Source of the DNA: Verrucomicrobiota bacterium
GTDB taxonomy: Bacteria; Verrucomicrobiota; Verrucomicrobiia; Limisphaerales; J093
NCBI GenBank assembly: GCA_016716505.1
Contig: JADJWF010000001.1
Span: 620,001-684,000, forward strand
DNA: 64,000 bases
Direction of reading: 5' to 3'
The notes beneath the pieces were generated by a model. The model did no database searches and was not told the origin of the DNA. It saw only the letters and a program-made list of their open reading frames with translations. The position numbers and the translations under genes were made by a program. Of the stretch, positions 9,856 to 19,105 are shown piece after piece. The stretch's first letter is position 1. The number at the start of each line of letters is the position of its first letter.

Positions 9856-10062
9856 CGGCTCGGCGGAACTCTGAAAAACCTATCCCGCACCGAGCAGGAG
9901 GGCCAGCGCGACGCGAGGAGTCCAAAAGCAGTGGGGCGTCATCGAGATGCGGAGCCGCTTACCACGAGACCGTTTCCCACCAGGAGCGAATGATTGCGAC
10001 GGATCAGTGCCGGGACGGGAGTAAGTGATCGCTCCGCGCGTTGCTCAATCCTCGTCGTGCTG

Positions 10063-10106
10063 AAAGACAAGCCCGGGTGTCGGGCAACTCGCCCAGACAC
10101 CCGGGC
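10063..10106 (-). terminator. Hairpin terminator for the 10136-12943 gene
   Basis: An 11-bp perfect stem (GCCCGGGTGTC / GACACCCGGGC, 10071-10081 and 10096-10106), extended by a further GGGC/GCCC inner stem, lies 30 bp downstream of the stop codon of the minus-strand gene. In the minus direction it is followed by TTGTCTTTC, a weak U-rich tract. This is a credible intrinsic terminator; the Us are fewer than in classical examples. Confidence 0.6.
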
Positions 10107-10135
10107 CGTGAGTCTGCCGGGTCGGCGCACCGATA

Positions 10136-12943
10136 TTATTGCGCCAACCGGAAGTACCTCGCGAGGTCGGTCGGAGCAACAATCACCGTGGCCAGTTCGC
10201 CTTCAATCAGCACCGGATCGGGATAATCCGTCCACCCGCCGGGCAGCGCGGTGGTGCTCTGCAGACGATACCCGGCGGCACTGACGGGCCAAGTGAGTTG
10301 GATGTTGCCGTTGTCGAGGCGCTGAATGCCGAGGGCGACGTCGGTCGGCGCGGCCTCGACCACGAGTTCAGCGGGATCGCTGCCCACTAAGCCCAGCCCG
10401 TCCGAGACCAGCACGGTGTACATGCCAGCGTCGTCCGGCGTGACTCCAGTGAGCGTCAGGCGCGCGGTGTCGGCCCCGCTGATGCGTCCGCCATTGCGCA
10501 GCGCCTCACCGCCTCGGCGCCAGAGGTAGCGCAGATTGGAGCCGGTGGCGGCCACCTCGAAGGTGACCGTCGCGCCCGCCGACACGGACTGGCTGTCCGG
10601 TTGGTCGGTGATCGCCGGTGCGGTGCGGGTACCCGGCACGATGTGGACGTCGTCGAACAGCAACGACACATCGCTTCCCTCGGGTTCGGCACCGGAAATG
10701 CCGATTCGCAGGATGCCCTCGTTGGCGGGGGCGGTGAAGGGCAGGTACAGCGACGGATACGGATTCAGCCCGCCAACCGGCGAAACCACCTGCTCGAACA
10801 GCACTTCGCCGGCGAAGGACACCTGAGCAACGGGCGTTCCACCGCAGCAGTTGCGGGGGTTGATCCCGAGCACGAGCGTGTAGCGACTGCCGGGTGTCAG
10901 GCCCGTGATATTCTGCTCGACCCCGGTACCCACGTTCTGGACGAAGCCGGCCCGGTCCTGGTCCGGCACCCAACCGTTGTCGGTGAACGGACCCTCACCA
11001 TTGACGTTGATGCCGTACCCACCAGGCCCGCCCGTCCAGCCGGACATCCGGAACGGATTCAGGTAGCCGACGCCCGGCGGCGAGCCGCTGGCCTCGAAGC
11101 TCGGGTTTTGAATGACAATCTCATCGGCGGCCCGCGGCACGATGTTCACCGCGTCCAGCACCAGGGAGGCATCGCCGGACTCCACGTCATGCACGAACTC
11201 GAGCAGGCCACTGGCTGCCGTGGGAGTGAACGGCACGTTGGCGAAGTAATAGTCCAACAGGCCCTGGTCACCCACTGGCGTGAGGTTGAGGAACTCGGCC
11301 AGTTGGGTCCCGCCAAAGCGGACCCGCAGGTGATGGGTACGGTCACCGCAGCACCCGCGGGCGTTGTAGCGGAACTGCAGCCAGTAGGAGCGCCCGGGCA
11401 CGAGGTCGTTGATTTCCTGGGCGAGGACGCCACTGCCCTGGATGAAGGCCACTTGTTGGCGGTCCGGCACCAGGCCGTTGTCGCCGAACGGACCGGCCGG
11501 GGTGCTGGCGATGCTCGAGGCGTTCAGGCCGGTTTGACCCGTGCCCTGCCAGGCGAGGATGGGACCGTAGCCCGGGAAGCCGGGCGCCATGTTGGCCTCA
11601 AACGACGGATTCTTCACCAGCGAGGAGGAAACGTTGATCAGCGGCGTCATTTGGACGGGGACCCCGCCGTTCTCCAACACGTTGATGACCACCGTGCCTC
11701 GACGGAGGGTGCGCACGCTGAACTCGCGCGTGGTGCTCCCGCCGGGGGTAAACGTGATGCTGAGGGTGTTGTCCGCTGCCGCACCCTCCAGCCGGGCCAC
11801 GTTCGGATTGGAGCTGGCCAGACGGATGGTGACCGGCCCGTCGTCAAGCGCTGCGGCCGGTATGGTCAGCGTATGCGGCAGGAGCTGATCGGGGCCGGTT
11901 TCACTGGCCAGCGGTTCGAAGGTCATGGGCGGCAGCGGCGGTTTGACCGTGCCCAGCAGACGGACGTTGTCCAGTAACAGGGTGTCCGTGCCTGCCTTGG
12001 TCTGGGCCAGGATCAATTCGGCGCTTGTCGCGGCGGCCTTGAATTTCTTGCTCACCACGCGGTAGTTGCCGGGGCTGACCGCTTCGTCGGTCAGCACCTG
12101 CGTGCCCAGCCGGATCTGCAATTGCGGTGCCGTTCCAGACCTCGCGTTGACGTGGACCTGGATTTCGTAGTCGTTGCCGACGATCAGTCCCTCGAGGAGC
12201 TGCCCGAGCGAGCCTTCCCCTTCAATGAACGCCACCAGTTCCTGATCCGGCACGGTGCCGGTGTTGGCGTAGCCGGCCGAACCGTCGTCCACGCCCACGG
12301 TGCCGGTCTGCGTCCAGCCAGCAACGTTGTTGAGAATGCCCACTTCGGGAATGGTGCCGCTGGCTTCGAAGCTCGGGTTGCGCAGCACGACGTCATTGGG
12401 TCCGCGCTGGACGATGCTCACGCCATCCAGCAGGAGGGTGCGGTCGCCGTTTACGATGTGCCGGAAGGTCAGTGTCCCGAAGTCATTGGCCGGCGTGAAC
12501 ACCGCGTTGTGGAAATAGTACGGACCGTCGGAAGGCCGGATGGTCGGGATGTCGGCGATTTCGGTGTCGTCGAATAACACCGTCAACGCCTGGGACGCGC
12601 CGCCGCCGCGGCGGCCGTCGTAGAAGAATTGCACCCAGTAGGTGCTGCCCGGGGTGAGGCCAGAGATCGTCTGGGTAACGTCGCCGTTGCCCTGCTTGAA
12701 GCCCACGCGCACCCGGTCCGGCACCGGTGTGCCCGCGTTGTGGAACGGCCCGCCCGGATCGAGTGACAGGTCGTTCACGCCGCTGGCGCCGGGCCATTCG
12801 TCCACCGCGCCATAGTGGGGCCAGGCTTCATTCCAGTTGCTCTCGAAACTGGGGTTTTTCACCAGCGCCTGGCCAAGGGCTGGCCCGGCCAGCCAGCCGG
12901 CCGCCAGGCCGGCGCCGATGATGAGTTGCAGGTTACGTGTCAT
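10136..12943 (-). CDS. Secreted protein with four DUF642-like carbohydrate-binding repeats, Ig domain and C-terminal module
   Basis: A 935-residue exported protein. The signal peptide is MTRNLQLIIGAGLAAGWLAGPALGQ. Four related modules follow, each opening with [LV]-x-NPSFE and containing G-x-x-YWVQF-like and L-LDxVxIV-like strands (about residues 27-180, 185-335, 440-610 and 612-775). They resemble galactose-binding/DUF642-type jelly-rolls. A linker around 340-435 looks like a cadherin-like sandwich. Residues about 785-870 form an Ig-like domain (QPDSQSVSAGATVTFEV ... DDAGMYTVLVSD). The last 55 residues are the shared C-terminal module (YRLQSTTALPGGWTDY, ARYFRLAQ). It most likely binds cell-surface or environmental glycans. 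No catalytic motif is visible. The prepilin-like gene upstream is 50 bp away in the same direction. Confidence 0.85.
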   Translation of the reverse strand: MTRNLQLIIGAGLAAGWLAGPALGQALVKNPSFESNWNEAWPHYGAVDEWPGASGVNDLSLDPGGPFHNAGTPVPDRVRVGFKQGNGDVTQTISGLTPGSTYWVQFFYDGRRGGGASQALTVLFDDTEIADIPTIRPSDGPYYFHNAVFTPANDFGTLTFRHIVNGDRTLLLDGVSIVQRGPNDVVLRNPSFEASGTIPEVGILNNVAGWTQTGTVGVDDGSAGYANTGTVPDQELVAFIEGEGSLGQLLEGLIVGNDYEIQVHVNARSGTAPQLQIRLGTQVLTDEAVSPGNYRVVSKKFKAAATSAELILAQTKAGTDTLLLDNVRLLGTVKPPLPPMTFEPLASETGPDQLLPHTLTIPAAALDDGPVTIRLASSNPNVARLEGAAADNTLSITFTPGGSTTREFSVRTLRRGTVVINVLENGGVPVQMTPLINVSSSLVKNPSFEANMAPGFPGYGPILAWQGTGQTGLNASSIASTPAGPFGDNGLVPDRQQVAFIQGSGVLAQEINDLVPGRSYWLQFRYNARGCCGDRTHHLRVRFGGTQLAEFLNLTPVGDQGLLDYYFANVPFTPTAASGLLEFVHDVESGDASLVLDAVNIVPRAADEIVIQNPSFEASGSPPGVGYLNPFRMSGWTGGPGGYGINVNGEGPFTDNGWVPDQDRAGFVQNVGTGVEQNITGLTPGSRYTLVLGINPRNCCGGTPVAQVSFAGEVLFEQVVSPVGGLNPYPSLYLPFTAPANEGILRIGISGAEPEGSDVSLLFDDVHIVPGTRTAPAITDQPDSQSVSAGATVTFEVAATGSNLRYLWRRGGEALRNGGRISGADTARLTLTGVTPDDAGMYTVLVSDGLGLVGSDPAELVVEAAPTDVALGIQRLDNGNIQLTWPVSAAGYRLQSTTALPGGWTDYPDPVLIEGELATVIVAPTDLARYFRLAQ

Positions 12944-12993
12944 ATCGTGTCTCTTGGGTTTTGTGCTTGGTTTCTGGTTTTGTCGGTCGGGAT

Positions 12994-13746
12994 TCAGTTC
13001 TTCGAACTGCGCAAATCGAGAGTGATTTCGTTGGTCTGCTTCTCCTTGAAGCGGCCGCCATGGCCGTCAAAGAAAGTCGCCATCGCCGCGCCCTTGGGGT
13101 GTTTGGCGCCGTGTCGGTACCCGATGTCGTAGTAGCCGTCACCGCCGCGGCCCAGGTTGATGACCGCCGGATGGTTCAACTCATACGACACGTCCACCAC
13201 GGCGATGGACTGGGCCGGTGCGGGAATCGAGGAGAGCTTGATCGTCCGCGGGGAGGTGACTGCGGGAGGGTAGCCCGCCAGCGTGTACTGGCTCATGGCG
13301 TAACTGATCTTCCACGGATTGCCGAAGCCGGGGAAGTTCTTGTACGCCCGCCAGTGGTTTTCCTTGATGCGGGCCGGGCAGCGGAAAACGTTCTTCGCAA
13401 AATCGCTGTTCTCGGTGGTGGTGCCGGAGGAGAACTTGAGTTTGGCCACGTAGGGGATCAGCAGGGTCTGGAAGTTGTTCGAGTCCGCGCTGTCGTGCGG
13501 CGCGTAGTACCACCAGGCGAAGGGCACGTAATCGGAATTCTCGTCCGCATACAGGAACGTCGCGAGGCCGATCTGTTTGAGGTTGTTGAGGCACAACGCC
13601 GACTGGGCCTGTTCCTTGGCCCGGGAGAGCGCGGGCAACAGCATTCCCGCCAGGATGGCGATGATCGCAATCACGACCAGCAGTTCGATCAGGGTAAAGG
13701 CCAACCTGCCCTTGACCGTGCCTCGCTGATGAATTCTCGAGTTCAT
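12994..13746 (-). CDS. Prepilin-type N-terminal methylation domain protein (type II secretion pseudopilin/DUF1559-like)
   Basis: About 250 residues. The N-terminus MNSRIHQRGTVKGRLAFTLIELLVVIAIIAILAGML has the prepilin peptidase site (cleavage before the Phe of FTLIELL, Glu at +5) and the hydrophobic alpha-helix of type IV pilins/pseudopilins. It is followed by LLPALSRAKEQAQSALCLNNLKQIGLATFLYADEN, the typical planctomycete/verrucomicrobial arrangement. The C-terminal HGAKHPKGAAMATFFDGHGG is the H-x9-DG-type ending. I place the start at the ATG at 13746, since the longer form from 13773 only adds to the leader. Such proteins occur in dozens of copies per genome and may be minor pseudopilins or surface proteins inserted by the type II/IV machinery. 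Confidence 0.9.
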   Translation of the reverse strand: MNSRIHQRGTVKGRLAFTLIELLVVIAIIAILAGMLLPALSRAKEQAQSALCLNNLKQIGLATFLYADENSDYVPFAWWYYAPHDSADSNNFQTLLIPYVAKLKFSSGTTTENSDFAKNVFRCPARIKENHWRAYKNFPGFGNPWKISYAMSQYTLAGYPPAVTSPRTIKLSSIPAPAQSIAVVDVSYELNHPAVINLGRGGDGYYDIGYRHGAKHPKGAAMATFFDGHGGRFKEKQTNEITLDLRSSKN

Positions 13747-14135
13747 GCCCATGACGCGCGCCGGCTCGAACACGGGTTGTGTTCGCGGGGAGCGCTTGGA
13801 AACGTCGGGAAAAGTCTAAAGGTGTTTCTCCTCGAAGTCCATACTGGACCCACCAGCGCCCGGTTGCCGAAACGGCCCCGATGAGGGATCCCGAAGATCC
13901 TGCTGGCTTCGGTTGGAACGATTCACTTGAGCGCAGCGGTGGCGGGCCTGGCACGGTGATTCAGTGTTCCCGCCGGGGATCAACGCCCCGGCCCAATGAC
14001 GCTCCGGTCGCCGAGGAGGATGCCTGCCTGCCTGCCTGGCTGCTGGCGCTTCTGTCCACGGGTGTCCCGAGCCGGTGTTGGCCGGGCGGGATTGCCGATG
14101 GGTTTCTGAGTGAGGCTCTCCCGGTCCGGCGGCGC
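13747..14135. other. Intergenic region, 389 bp
   Basis: Lies between the start of the prepilin-like gene and the stop of the PQQ-propeller gene, both minus strand, so it should contain the promoter of the former and the 3' end of the latter. The only structure I see is a short TGCC microsatellite (four copies near 14022-14038). No conserved protein could be read in any frame. Confidence 0.5.
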
Positions 14136-15884
14136 CTATTGACGTCCAACGGCCTTCTCAATCGGCTGCAGCCAGACCCTGACGCGGAAGAATCGCGCGC
14201 CGGGGCTGAGGGGGGCCGGAATCACGATGTCGCGATCCCCGGCGAGGACATTTTCGTGTCCAGCGTAGGGCTCCCAATCCCCGTCGAGCGAGCGCGACGT
14301 CTCGATGGTGTAGCGGCGCTCCAGGCCGGTGTAGCCGATGCCCGAGGCCTTGCGCATCGGGAATATGGCGGTCCGGTTGGCGCCGTTTCCCCGGAGTGCG
14401 AGCCGGGGAACCGAATGCGGGTCCCGGATGTCGGTCCCGGCCACGTACTCCGTCAGATCGTTCACTCCGTCGCCGTCGGTGTCGTCAGCTCCTTGAACAA
14501 ACCGATGCCCGAACGTCTCCATTTCCCAGATGTCCGGCAGGCCGTCCTCGTCGGTGTCATCAAGGACGGAGCTTTCCCGGTCAACGACGGCACCGGGGTA
14601 GAAATTGGCATTCCCGGCGCCGGCCCAACTGGCGTTCACCGGAAAACCCCGCCCCACCTGGACGGCGACGAGGTAGGGGAGTGTTCCAAAGACGGCGATT
14701 CCGTCGGAGAGCACCGGCGACGTACACATCCCGTAGCCACCGATGTCCTCGGACCAGACGAGGTCGCCCGTGTGCCGGTCCTGGACCACGACGGCGGTGG
14801 CCGGGCCATGGGTGTTGCGGAAGAGGTAACGACCCGCGACAGCGTTGGGGCTCCACCCGTCTTCCCGGAAAAAGCCGGGCCGAATCCAGATGGGCTGCCC
14901 GGTATCCGCGTCGAGAGCGGCGTAGGCACCCGTATCCGGATGCTGGAACATTGCGGCGTACACCACCCCGCGATAGTGCGTGAGCGTCGAACGCAGGCTG
15001 TGATTCGGCAACGGGACCGGCCAGTGCCAAACCACCTCCCCATTCTCGCGACGGACGGCGGTGACCCCGTTGTACATCGTGAAGACGTACAGGCGGTCTC
15101 TAAGACGGTCGTAAATTGGGTTGTAAAACTCGACGTAATTCCCCGGGCCCAGATCTGTTGCCCAATTGAGCCGACCATCGAGTAAATTGAAACTGAGGAG
15201 CCGGATCCGGGTATCGTCGGCCGCCTGGATGCAGACCGAACCGTCTCCTGGCAAAATGGCGCTCCCGAAGTTGTTCGTTGCGGCGCCTCCGAGCCCGCGC
15301 TCCCACGCGATCGTCATTTCCGGAAGCTGGAAGGCCGTCAGCGTGTCCTCGCCCGTATCGCTTCTGCGGCGCAAGCAGAAGCGCCTTGTCTCGGAGTCGT
15401 ACGGAATCGCCTCGAAATATTGCGCCCCCGGCATGTCGAGTGTTCGCACCAGTTCGAGGGTTCGAAGCCTCAACTCGGACAACCTCCCCCACGAGTAACT
15501 GTACAGGAATTCGCCCGCGACAAAGGGTGCCGTGGCCATGGCGACGTTGGTGGCGACCGCCAGCACTTTGCCGGTTCGCAACTCGATGGCGGAGAGCAGT
15601 CCGTCCGTCCACTGCGTGTACACGATCCCCTCGTGGACGATCATCATGTGCGCCCCGCCCGTTCCCAGAGACCTTTTCCAGAGCACTCGAAAACTGGGCG
15701 GCGAGACAGAGCGCGTGGCGAGCGGGCTGGGTACGATCGCCGGTCCGGTTTCCTCTGCGGCTGGCTCACGCGAAGCCGCGACGCGGCCTGGAAGGGTCAA
15801 GAGGCAAGCGACGAGCAACCCCAAAAGTTGAAAGTTCCCGGGCAGATAGCCCCGGCGGCGGCGGCCGAAGACGGCCGAGGCCAC
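14136..15884 (-). CDS. Secreted PQQ-like beta-propeller protein with thrombospondin type 3-like Ca-binding segment
   Basis: Exported protein of about 580 residues. The frame is open to 16103, but that would overlap the upstream gene by 77 bp and there is no ATG before the signal peptide (GNFQLLGLLVACLLTLPGRVAAS). A GTG at 15884 is the most plausible start; GTGs further upstream are alternatives. The body has PQQ-enzyme-like blades: GIVYTQWTDGLLSAIELRTGKVLA, GVVYAAMFQHPDTGAYAALDADTGQPIW, VVVQDRHTGDLVWSEDIGG. Next comes an Asp-rich type 3 segment (DDTDEDGLPDIWE ... DTDGDGVNDLTEYVAGTD). The shared C-terminal module closes the protein (YTIETSRSLDGDWEPY, ARFFRVRVW). Function unknown; an extracellular propeller scaffold or sugar/alcohol oxidase relative without visible cofactor ligands. 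Confidence 0.75.
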   Translation of the reverse strand: MASAVFGRRRRGYLPGNFQLLGLLVACLLTLPGRVAASREPAAEETGPAIVPSPLATRSVSPPSFRVLWKRSLGTGGAHMMIVHEGIVYTQWTDGLLSAIELRTGKVLAVATNVAMATAPFVAGEFLYSYSWGRLSELRLRTLELVRTLDMPGAQYFEAIPYDSETRRFCLRRRSDTGEDTLTAFQLPEMTIAWERGLGGAATNNFGSAILPGDGSVCIQAADDTRIRLLSFNLLDGRLNWATDLGPGNYVEFYNPIYDRLRDRLYVFTMYNGVTAVRRENGEVVWHWPVPLPNHSLRSTLTHYRGVVYAAMFQHPDTGAYAALDADTGQPIWIRPGFFREDGWSPNAVAGRYLFRNTHGPATAVVVQDRHTGDLVWSEDIGGYGMCTSPVLSDGIAVFGTLPYLVAVQVGRGFPVNASWAGAGNANFYPGAVVDRESSVLDDTDEDGLPDIWEMETFGHRFVQGADDTDGDGVNDLTEYVAGTDIRDPHSVPRLALRGNGANRTAIFPMRKASGIGYTGLERRYTIETSRSLDGDWEPYAGHENVLAGDRDIVIPAPLSPGARFFRVRVWLQPIEKAVGRQ

Positions 15885-16026
15885 CGCGTCGTTGCTGCTT
15901 GCCTCCTTCGAGGGCCGCACCCGCCCTAGCTTCAGGGCAAGGGTCGTCCGCAACGGGTTTTCCGAGATCCAGAGCACAAGCCGTGAGCGTAAAACGAACT
16001 CATGGCTCGCAGCAAGGTTTTGCTCG

Positions 16027-16545
16027 TTATTCGGCGGCCCGGACGAACACCACCGGGAAAGTCTGTTCGAGGGCGGCTTGGAAGTAGTCGCCGCGCAATT
16101 CATCGGTGGTGGGATCGTACGTAAGGCGGTAAAGGCAGCCGGGGTAATTCACGTCGCGAAGCTCGATGCGGGCCACCGCTTGGGCCCCGTCCGCTTTCAC
16201 CTCCGCCCGCGAAACATGGATCGGCGCCGGATTGAAATACGCGACTTCCGCCCGGCCGTCGGGGCGCACCCGAGTGATTTCCAGCACGTAGCCCCCATCC
16301 GGTCGAAGCCAGCGGCCAATGACAGCCTTCAGCGGGTCAGACGAACGAGAAGCTGGTGAAGTCGCGACAGCTTCGCTGCCGACGGGTTGCCCCTCTTCAG
16401 GCCCTTGGCGCTCAGGCCCGCGCGCTCGCTGAAGCGCCCAGATGCTCACCAAGGCCAGCGTCAAAGCGATCGTGACTCCGATCGCCGTCGAGTTCCTCTG
16501 CCGTTGGTCCGAACGCTTTGCCGGCCTTCTACCTTCCAAGCTCAC
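16027..16545 (-). CDS. Membrane-anchored small protein with lipocalin-like C-terminal domain
   Basis: A 172-residue protein with a basic N-terminus, one transmembrane helix (about 22-39, AIGVTIALTLALVSIWAL), a Pro/Gly/Glu linker and a compact C-terminal domain (about 72-172). That domain reads GRWLRPDGGYVLEI ... AYFNPAPIHVSRAEV ... ELRDVNYPGCLYRLTYDP ... LRGDYFQAALEQTF. I have the impression of a recurrent verrucomicrobial/planctomycete family with this [KR]W-RPDGGYVLE...YFNP-PI-V pattern, but know no experimental function. The charge distribution predicts the domain outside the cytoplasmic membrane. The gene is upstream of the PQQ-propeller gene on the same strand and may be transcribed with it. 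Confidence 0.75.
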   Translation of the reverse strand: MSLEGRRPAKRSDQRQRNSTAIGVTIALTLALVSIWALQRARGPERQGPEEGQPVGSEAVATSPASRSSDPLKAVIGRWLRPDGGYVLEITRVRPDGRAEVAYFNPAPIHVSRAEVKADGAQAVARIELRDVNYPGCLYRLTYDPTTDELRGDYFQAALEQTFPVVFVRAAE

Positions 16546-16734
16546 AGTGCTACGCTAGACGGTTGATTGGGGCCGTGAAGCCGGACCGCCGGCCTTTCTT
16601 GAAAAGTCCAACCCCCCAACGCCCGACCGGGTTGGGAACTGTCATGCGACCGCAACGGTTGCTTCGGCGGTATGCTTTCAAACTTGGACCCGGTACGAAA
16701 CCGGTAGTGTCGGGATCCTGAGAGTCAATCCGCA

Positions 16735-18327
16735 CTACTGCAGATTCCCCATCGAGAGGAGGAACATGATGTTGCTCTGGGTTTTCTTGAGTTTGCCCAG
16801 CAGCAGTTCCATGGCCTCGACGGGCGGCACGCCGGTGAGGGCGCGCCGCAGGACGACGATCTTCTGGTACTCGTCCGGATGGTAAAGCAACTCCTCCTTG
16901 CGGGTGCCGGAGCGCTCGATGTTGATCGAGGGGAAGATGCGGCGGTCCACGAGGGCTCGGTCCAGATGCACCTCCATGTTCCCCGTGCCTTTGAACTCTT
17001 CGAAGATGACTTCGTCCATGCGGCTGCCGGTGTCCACCAGTGCCGTGGCCATGATGGTGAGCGAACCGCCCTCTTCGATGTTGCGGGCCGCGCCGAAGAA
17101 CCGCTTGGGCTTGTGAAGGGCGTTGGCGTCCACGCCGCCGGAGAGAATCTTGCCGGAGTGGGGTTGAACGGTGTTGTAGGCGCGCGCCAGGCGCGTGATC
17201 GAGTCGAGCAGGATGACCACGTCCTTCTTGTGCTCCACCATGCGGCGGGCCTTTTCGATCACCATCTCCGCCACTTGGACGTGCCGCTCGGGGGGTTCGT
17301 CGAAGGTGGAACTGATCACCTCCGCCCCCTTGCAGGACCGTTCCATGTCGGTGACTTCCTCCGGCCGCTCGTCAATGAGGAGGATGATCAGGTACACGTC
17401 CGGACTGTTCTTCAGAATGGCGTTCGCGAGTTTCTGCATGAGCACGGTTTTGCCCGTGCGGGGCGGCGCGACAATCAGGCCGCGAGTCCCTTTGCCGATC
17501 GGGCAGACCAGGTCCACCACCCGCGTGGACAGCTCATCGGGGGTTGTTTCGAGGATGATCCGCTTGTTGGGGAACAGCGGAGTCAGGTTGTCAAAGTGGG
17601 TTTTCTCCTTGGCCTTGTCCGGATCTTCGTTGCCGACGGCCTCGACCTTCAGCAGGGCGAAGAACTTCTCCTTTTCCTTCGGAGGTCGGATCTGGCCCGC
17701 GACGATGTCGCCGGTTTGGAGATCAAACCGGCGGATCTGCGACGGCGACACGTACACATCCTCGGGGCAGGGGAGGTAGTTGAACGCCTGGGACCGCAGG
17801 AAGCCGAACCCCTCCTGCAAGATTTCGAGGACGCCCTCGGCAAACAGCACCCCGTTGCGTTCGGCGTTCTTCTTCAAAATCTCGAAGATCACCTCGTGCT
17901 TCTTCATCGTGCCGAAGTTCTCCACGCCCCACTCCTTCGCCATCTGGTTCAACTCCATCATCGAGAGACTCTGGAGCTTGGCGATGTTGATGGTGGTGCC
18001 GGCGGGCAACGGAGGCTTCGGCGGCGGCGGCGGGAGTTTCTCCTCCTGTTCCGGGAATCGCGGCTCCACCCGCCGAGGCGCCCGCGGCGGCTGCTGAGGT
18101 GTTGGCGGGGCAGTGTCCGCGGGCGAAGCCACCGTCTCTTCGGGAGCTGGCGCTGGGGAGGCGGGAGGCTTCAATGAAGCGGCTTCGGTTTCGGTCGGCG
18201 CCGGGGTTCCGGCGGCGGAGTCGGGAGACGCGCCGGGCAGCGGTTCGGCAACTGGTTCTGCGGCGGCCTTGCCGCGCCGGGCGGGTTTTGCGGGGCTGGC
18301 CGCGGGGGCCTTCTTTGGGCGTGCCAT
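16735..18327 (-). CDS. rho: Transcription termination factor Rho
   Basis: A 530-residue hexameric RNA-dependent ATPase that ends transcription. Residues 1-112 are a low-complexity Ala/Pro/Glu-rich extension absent from E. coli Rho (419 residues). The Rho N-terminal helical region begins at INIAKLQSLSMMELNQMAKEWG (about 113-145), then the RNA-binding cold-shock-like domain (GVLEILQEGFGFLRS ... DVYVSPSQIRRFDLQTGD). The ATPase has Walker A GLIVAPPRTGKT (about 283-294), Walker B LIILLIDERPEEV, the Q-loop/R-loop DSITRLARAYN, and the Arg-finger region near TGNMEVHLDRALVDRRIFP. P-loop residues are RT where E. coli has KA, a common variant. The 3' end is adjacent to the 16027 gene, but a 190-bp gap suggests separate transcription. 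Confidence 0.98.
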   Translation of the reverse strand: MARPKKAPAASPAKPARRGKAAAEPVAEPLPGASPDSAAGTPAPTETEAASLKPPASPAPAPEETVASPADTAPPTPQQPPRAPRRVEPRFPEQEEKLPPPPPKPPLPAGTTINIAKLQSLSMMELNQMAKEWGVENFGTMKKHEVIFEILKKNAERNGVLFAEGVLEILQEGFGFLRSQAFNYLPCPEDVYVSPSQIRRFDLQTGDIVAGQIRPPKEKEKFFALLKVEAVGNEDPDKAKEKTHFDNLTPLFPNKRIILETTPDELSTRVVDLVCPIGKGTRGLIVAPPRTGKTVLMQKLANAILKNSPDVYLIILLIDERPEEVTDMERSCKGAEVISSTFDEPPERHVQVAEMVIEKARRMVEHKKDVVILLDSITRLARAYNTVQPHSGKILSGGVDANALHKPKRFFGAARNIEEGGSLTIMATALVDTGSRMDEVIFEEFKGTGNMEVHLDRALVDRRIFPSINIERSGTRKEELLYHPDEYQKIVVLRRALTGVPPVEAMELLLGKLKKTQSNIMFLLSMGNLQ

Positions 18328-18609
18328 AAACGGGAATGGTGACTGCTAAGGACTGATTGTGAGATTTCGGTTTGAGCGGCGCTGCCGCCACCCCTGAGGA
18401 ACGGTCGGCTGATCCAGGCGGCCGGACTGGGGTGAGGGTTGAAGGCCACTACCGACAGATCACCCCGCTTGTTGGTCAAGGGGGACTGCGTTCAACGCAG
18501 TCAAGGTGTGCCAACGGTCGTTGGAGTGTCAAGCGCCTTCCTGACGGCGGTGGGAAACCTTGATCAAAAAGATGTGAATGGAGTGGTCAGGGGGATCGGG
18601 TGAAGGGGG
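18328..18609. other. Rho upstream region with a 9-bp palindrome
   Basis: The upstream region of rho. It contains a near-perfect palindrome GACTGCGTT-c-AACGCAGTC (18484-18502) and no readable gene. A regulatory site or the loop of a structured leader is possible; there is no T-tract that would make it a terminator. Confidence 0.35.
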
Positions 18610-18860
18610 GCTTGCTGAGCGCCTCGTGGTCGAGGAGGCGGCCGCCACCCGAGCACAGGCGCAGAGGAACTGCGCCGGCGATGACCTCCATGCCTTCGCC
18701 GCGCGGTTTGTCGTTGAAGGATCCAGGCAGCCAATCTGGCGCAGCTTGTGCCACCGGCCGAAGCGGCGGGCCAGGACCTGCCCGGCGACCAGCCCGGCAT
18801 GGAGCGAGTGGTCGGTGTTGGCGACGAATTCCAGCTTCAGGCGGGCTGTCTTTCTAGGTG
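18610..18860 (-). pseudogene. Degenerate transposase N-terminal remnant (frameshifted)
   Basis: On the minus strand one frame reads RLKLEFVANTDHSLHAGLVA ... RRFGRWHKLRQIGCLDPSTTNRAAK. A neighbouring frame continues GMEVIAGAVPLRLCSGGGRL then LDHEALSKPPF; a single missing G near 18690 would join the two. The pattern (LHAGLVxxxxLxRRxGL, then LCSGGxxLxDxEALxxxP) resembles the first 90 residues of DDE transposases such as IS1380/ISXac-type elements common in this phylum. No start codon with context, no catalytic part and no terminal repeats were seen. Identity is tentative; that it is a broken gene is better supported than which gene. Confidence 0.4.
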
Positions 18861-18879
18861 ACGGCGGCCACGCGTTTCC

Positions 18880-19105
18880 AGACCGAACCCGCGGCAATTA
18901 CTTCACCGATTGCCGCACGCCTTTACCTCACTGGTAACGATTGGGGTGAACGCAGCCTCAGTGGCCTTGCCTTGTGACGGCTTTTGCGGGCTGGGACGGT
19001 TGAGATCGCGGACCCATTCCCCCGGGCCTTGGCAATCGGAAACGACACAACGGCCAGAGACGTTTCGAGCCGCTGTTGCGCCGCCGCCGCCGCTTGCGCG
19101 TGGTT
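18880..19105. other. Intergenic region downstream of apbE
   Basis: Short region between the transposase remnant and the stop of apbE. I see no conserved reading frame and no clear hairpin with a U-tract. Confidence 0.35.

Noticed and set aside
10136..12943. Polysaccharide lyase or glycosidase call for the four-repeat protein
   Set aside because: No catalytic residues; only repeated carbohydrate-binding-like modules and an Ig domain are visible.
18328..18609. Riboswitch in the rho leader
   Set aside because: Only one 9-bp palindrome; no conserved riboswitch structure could be recognised.
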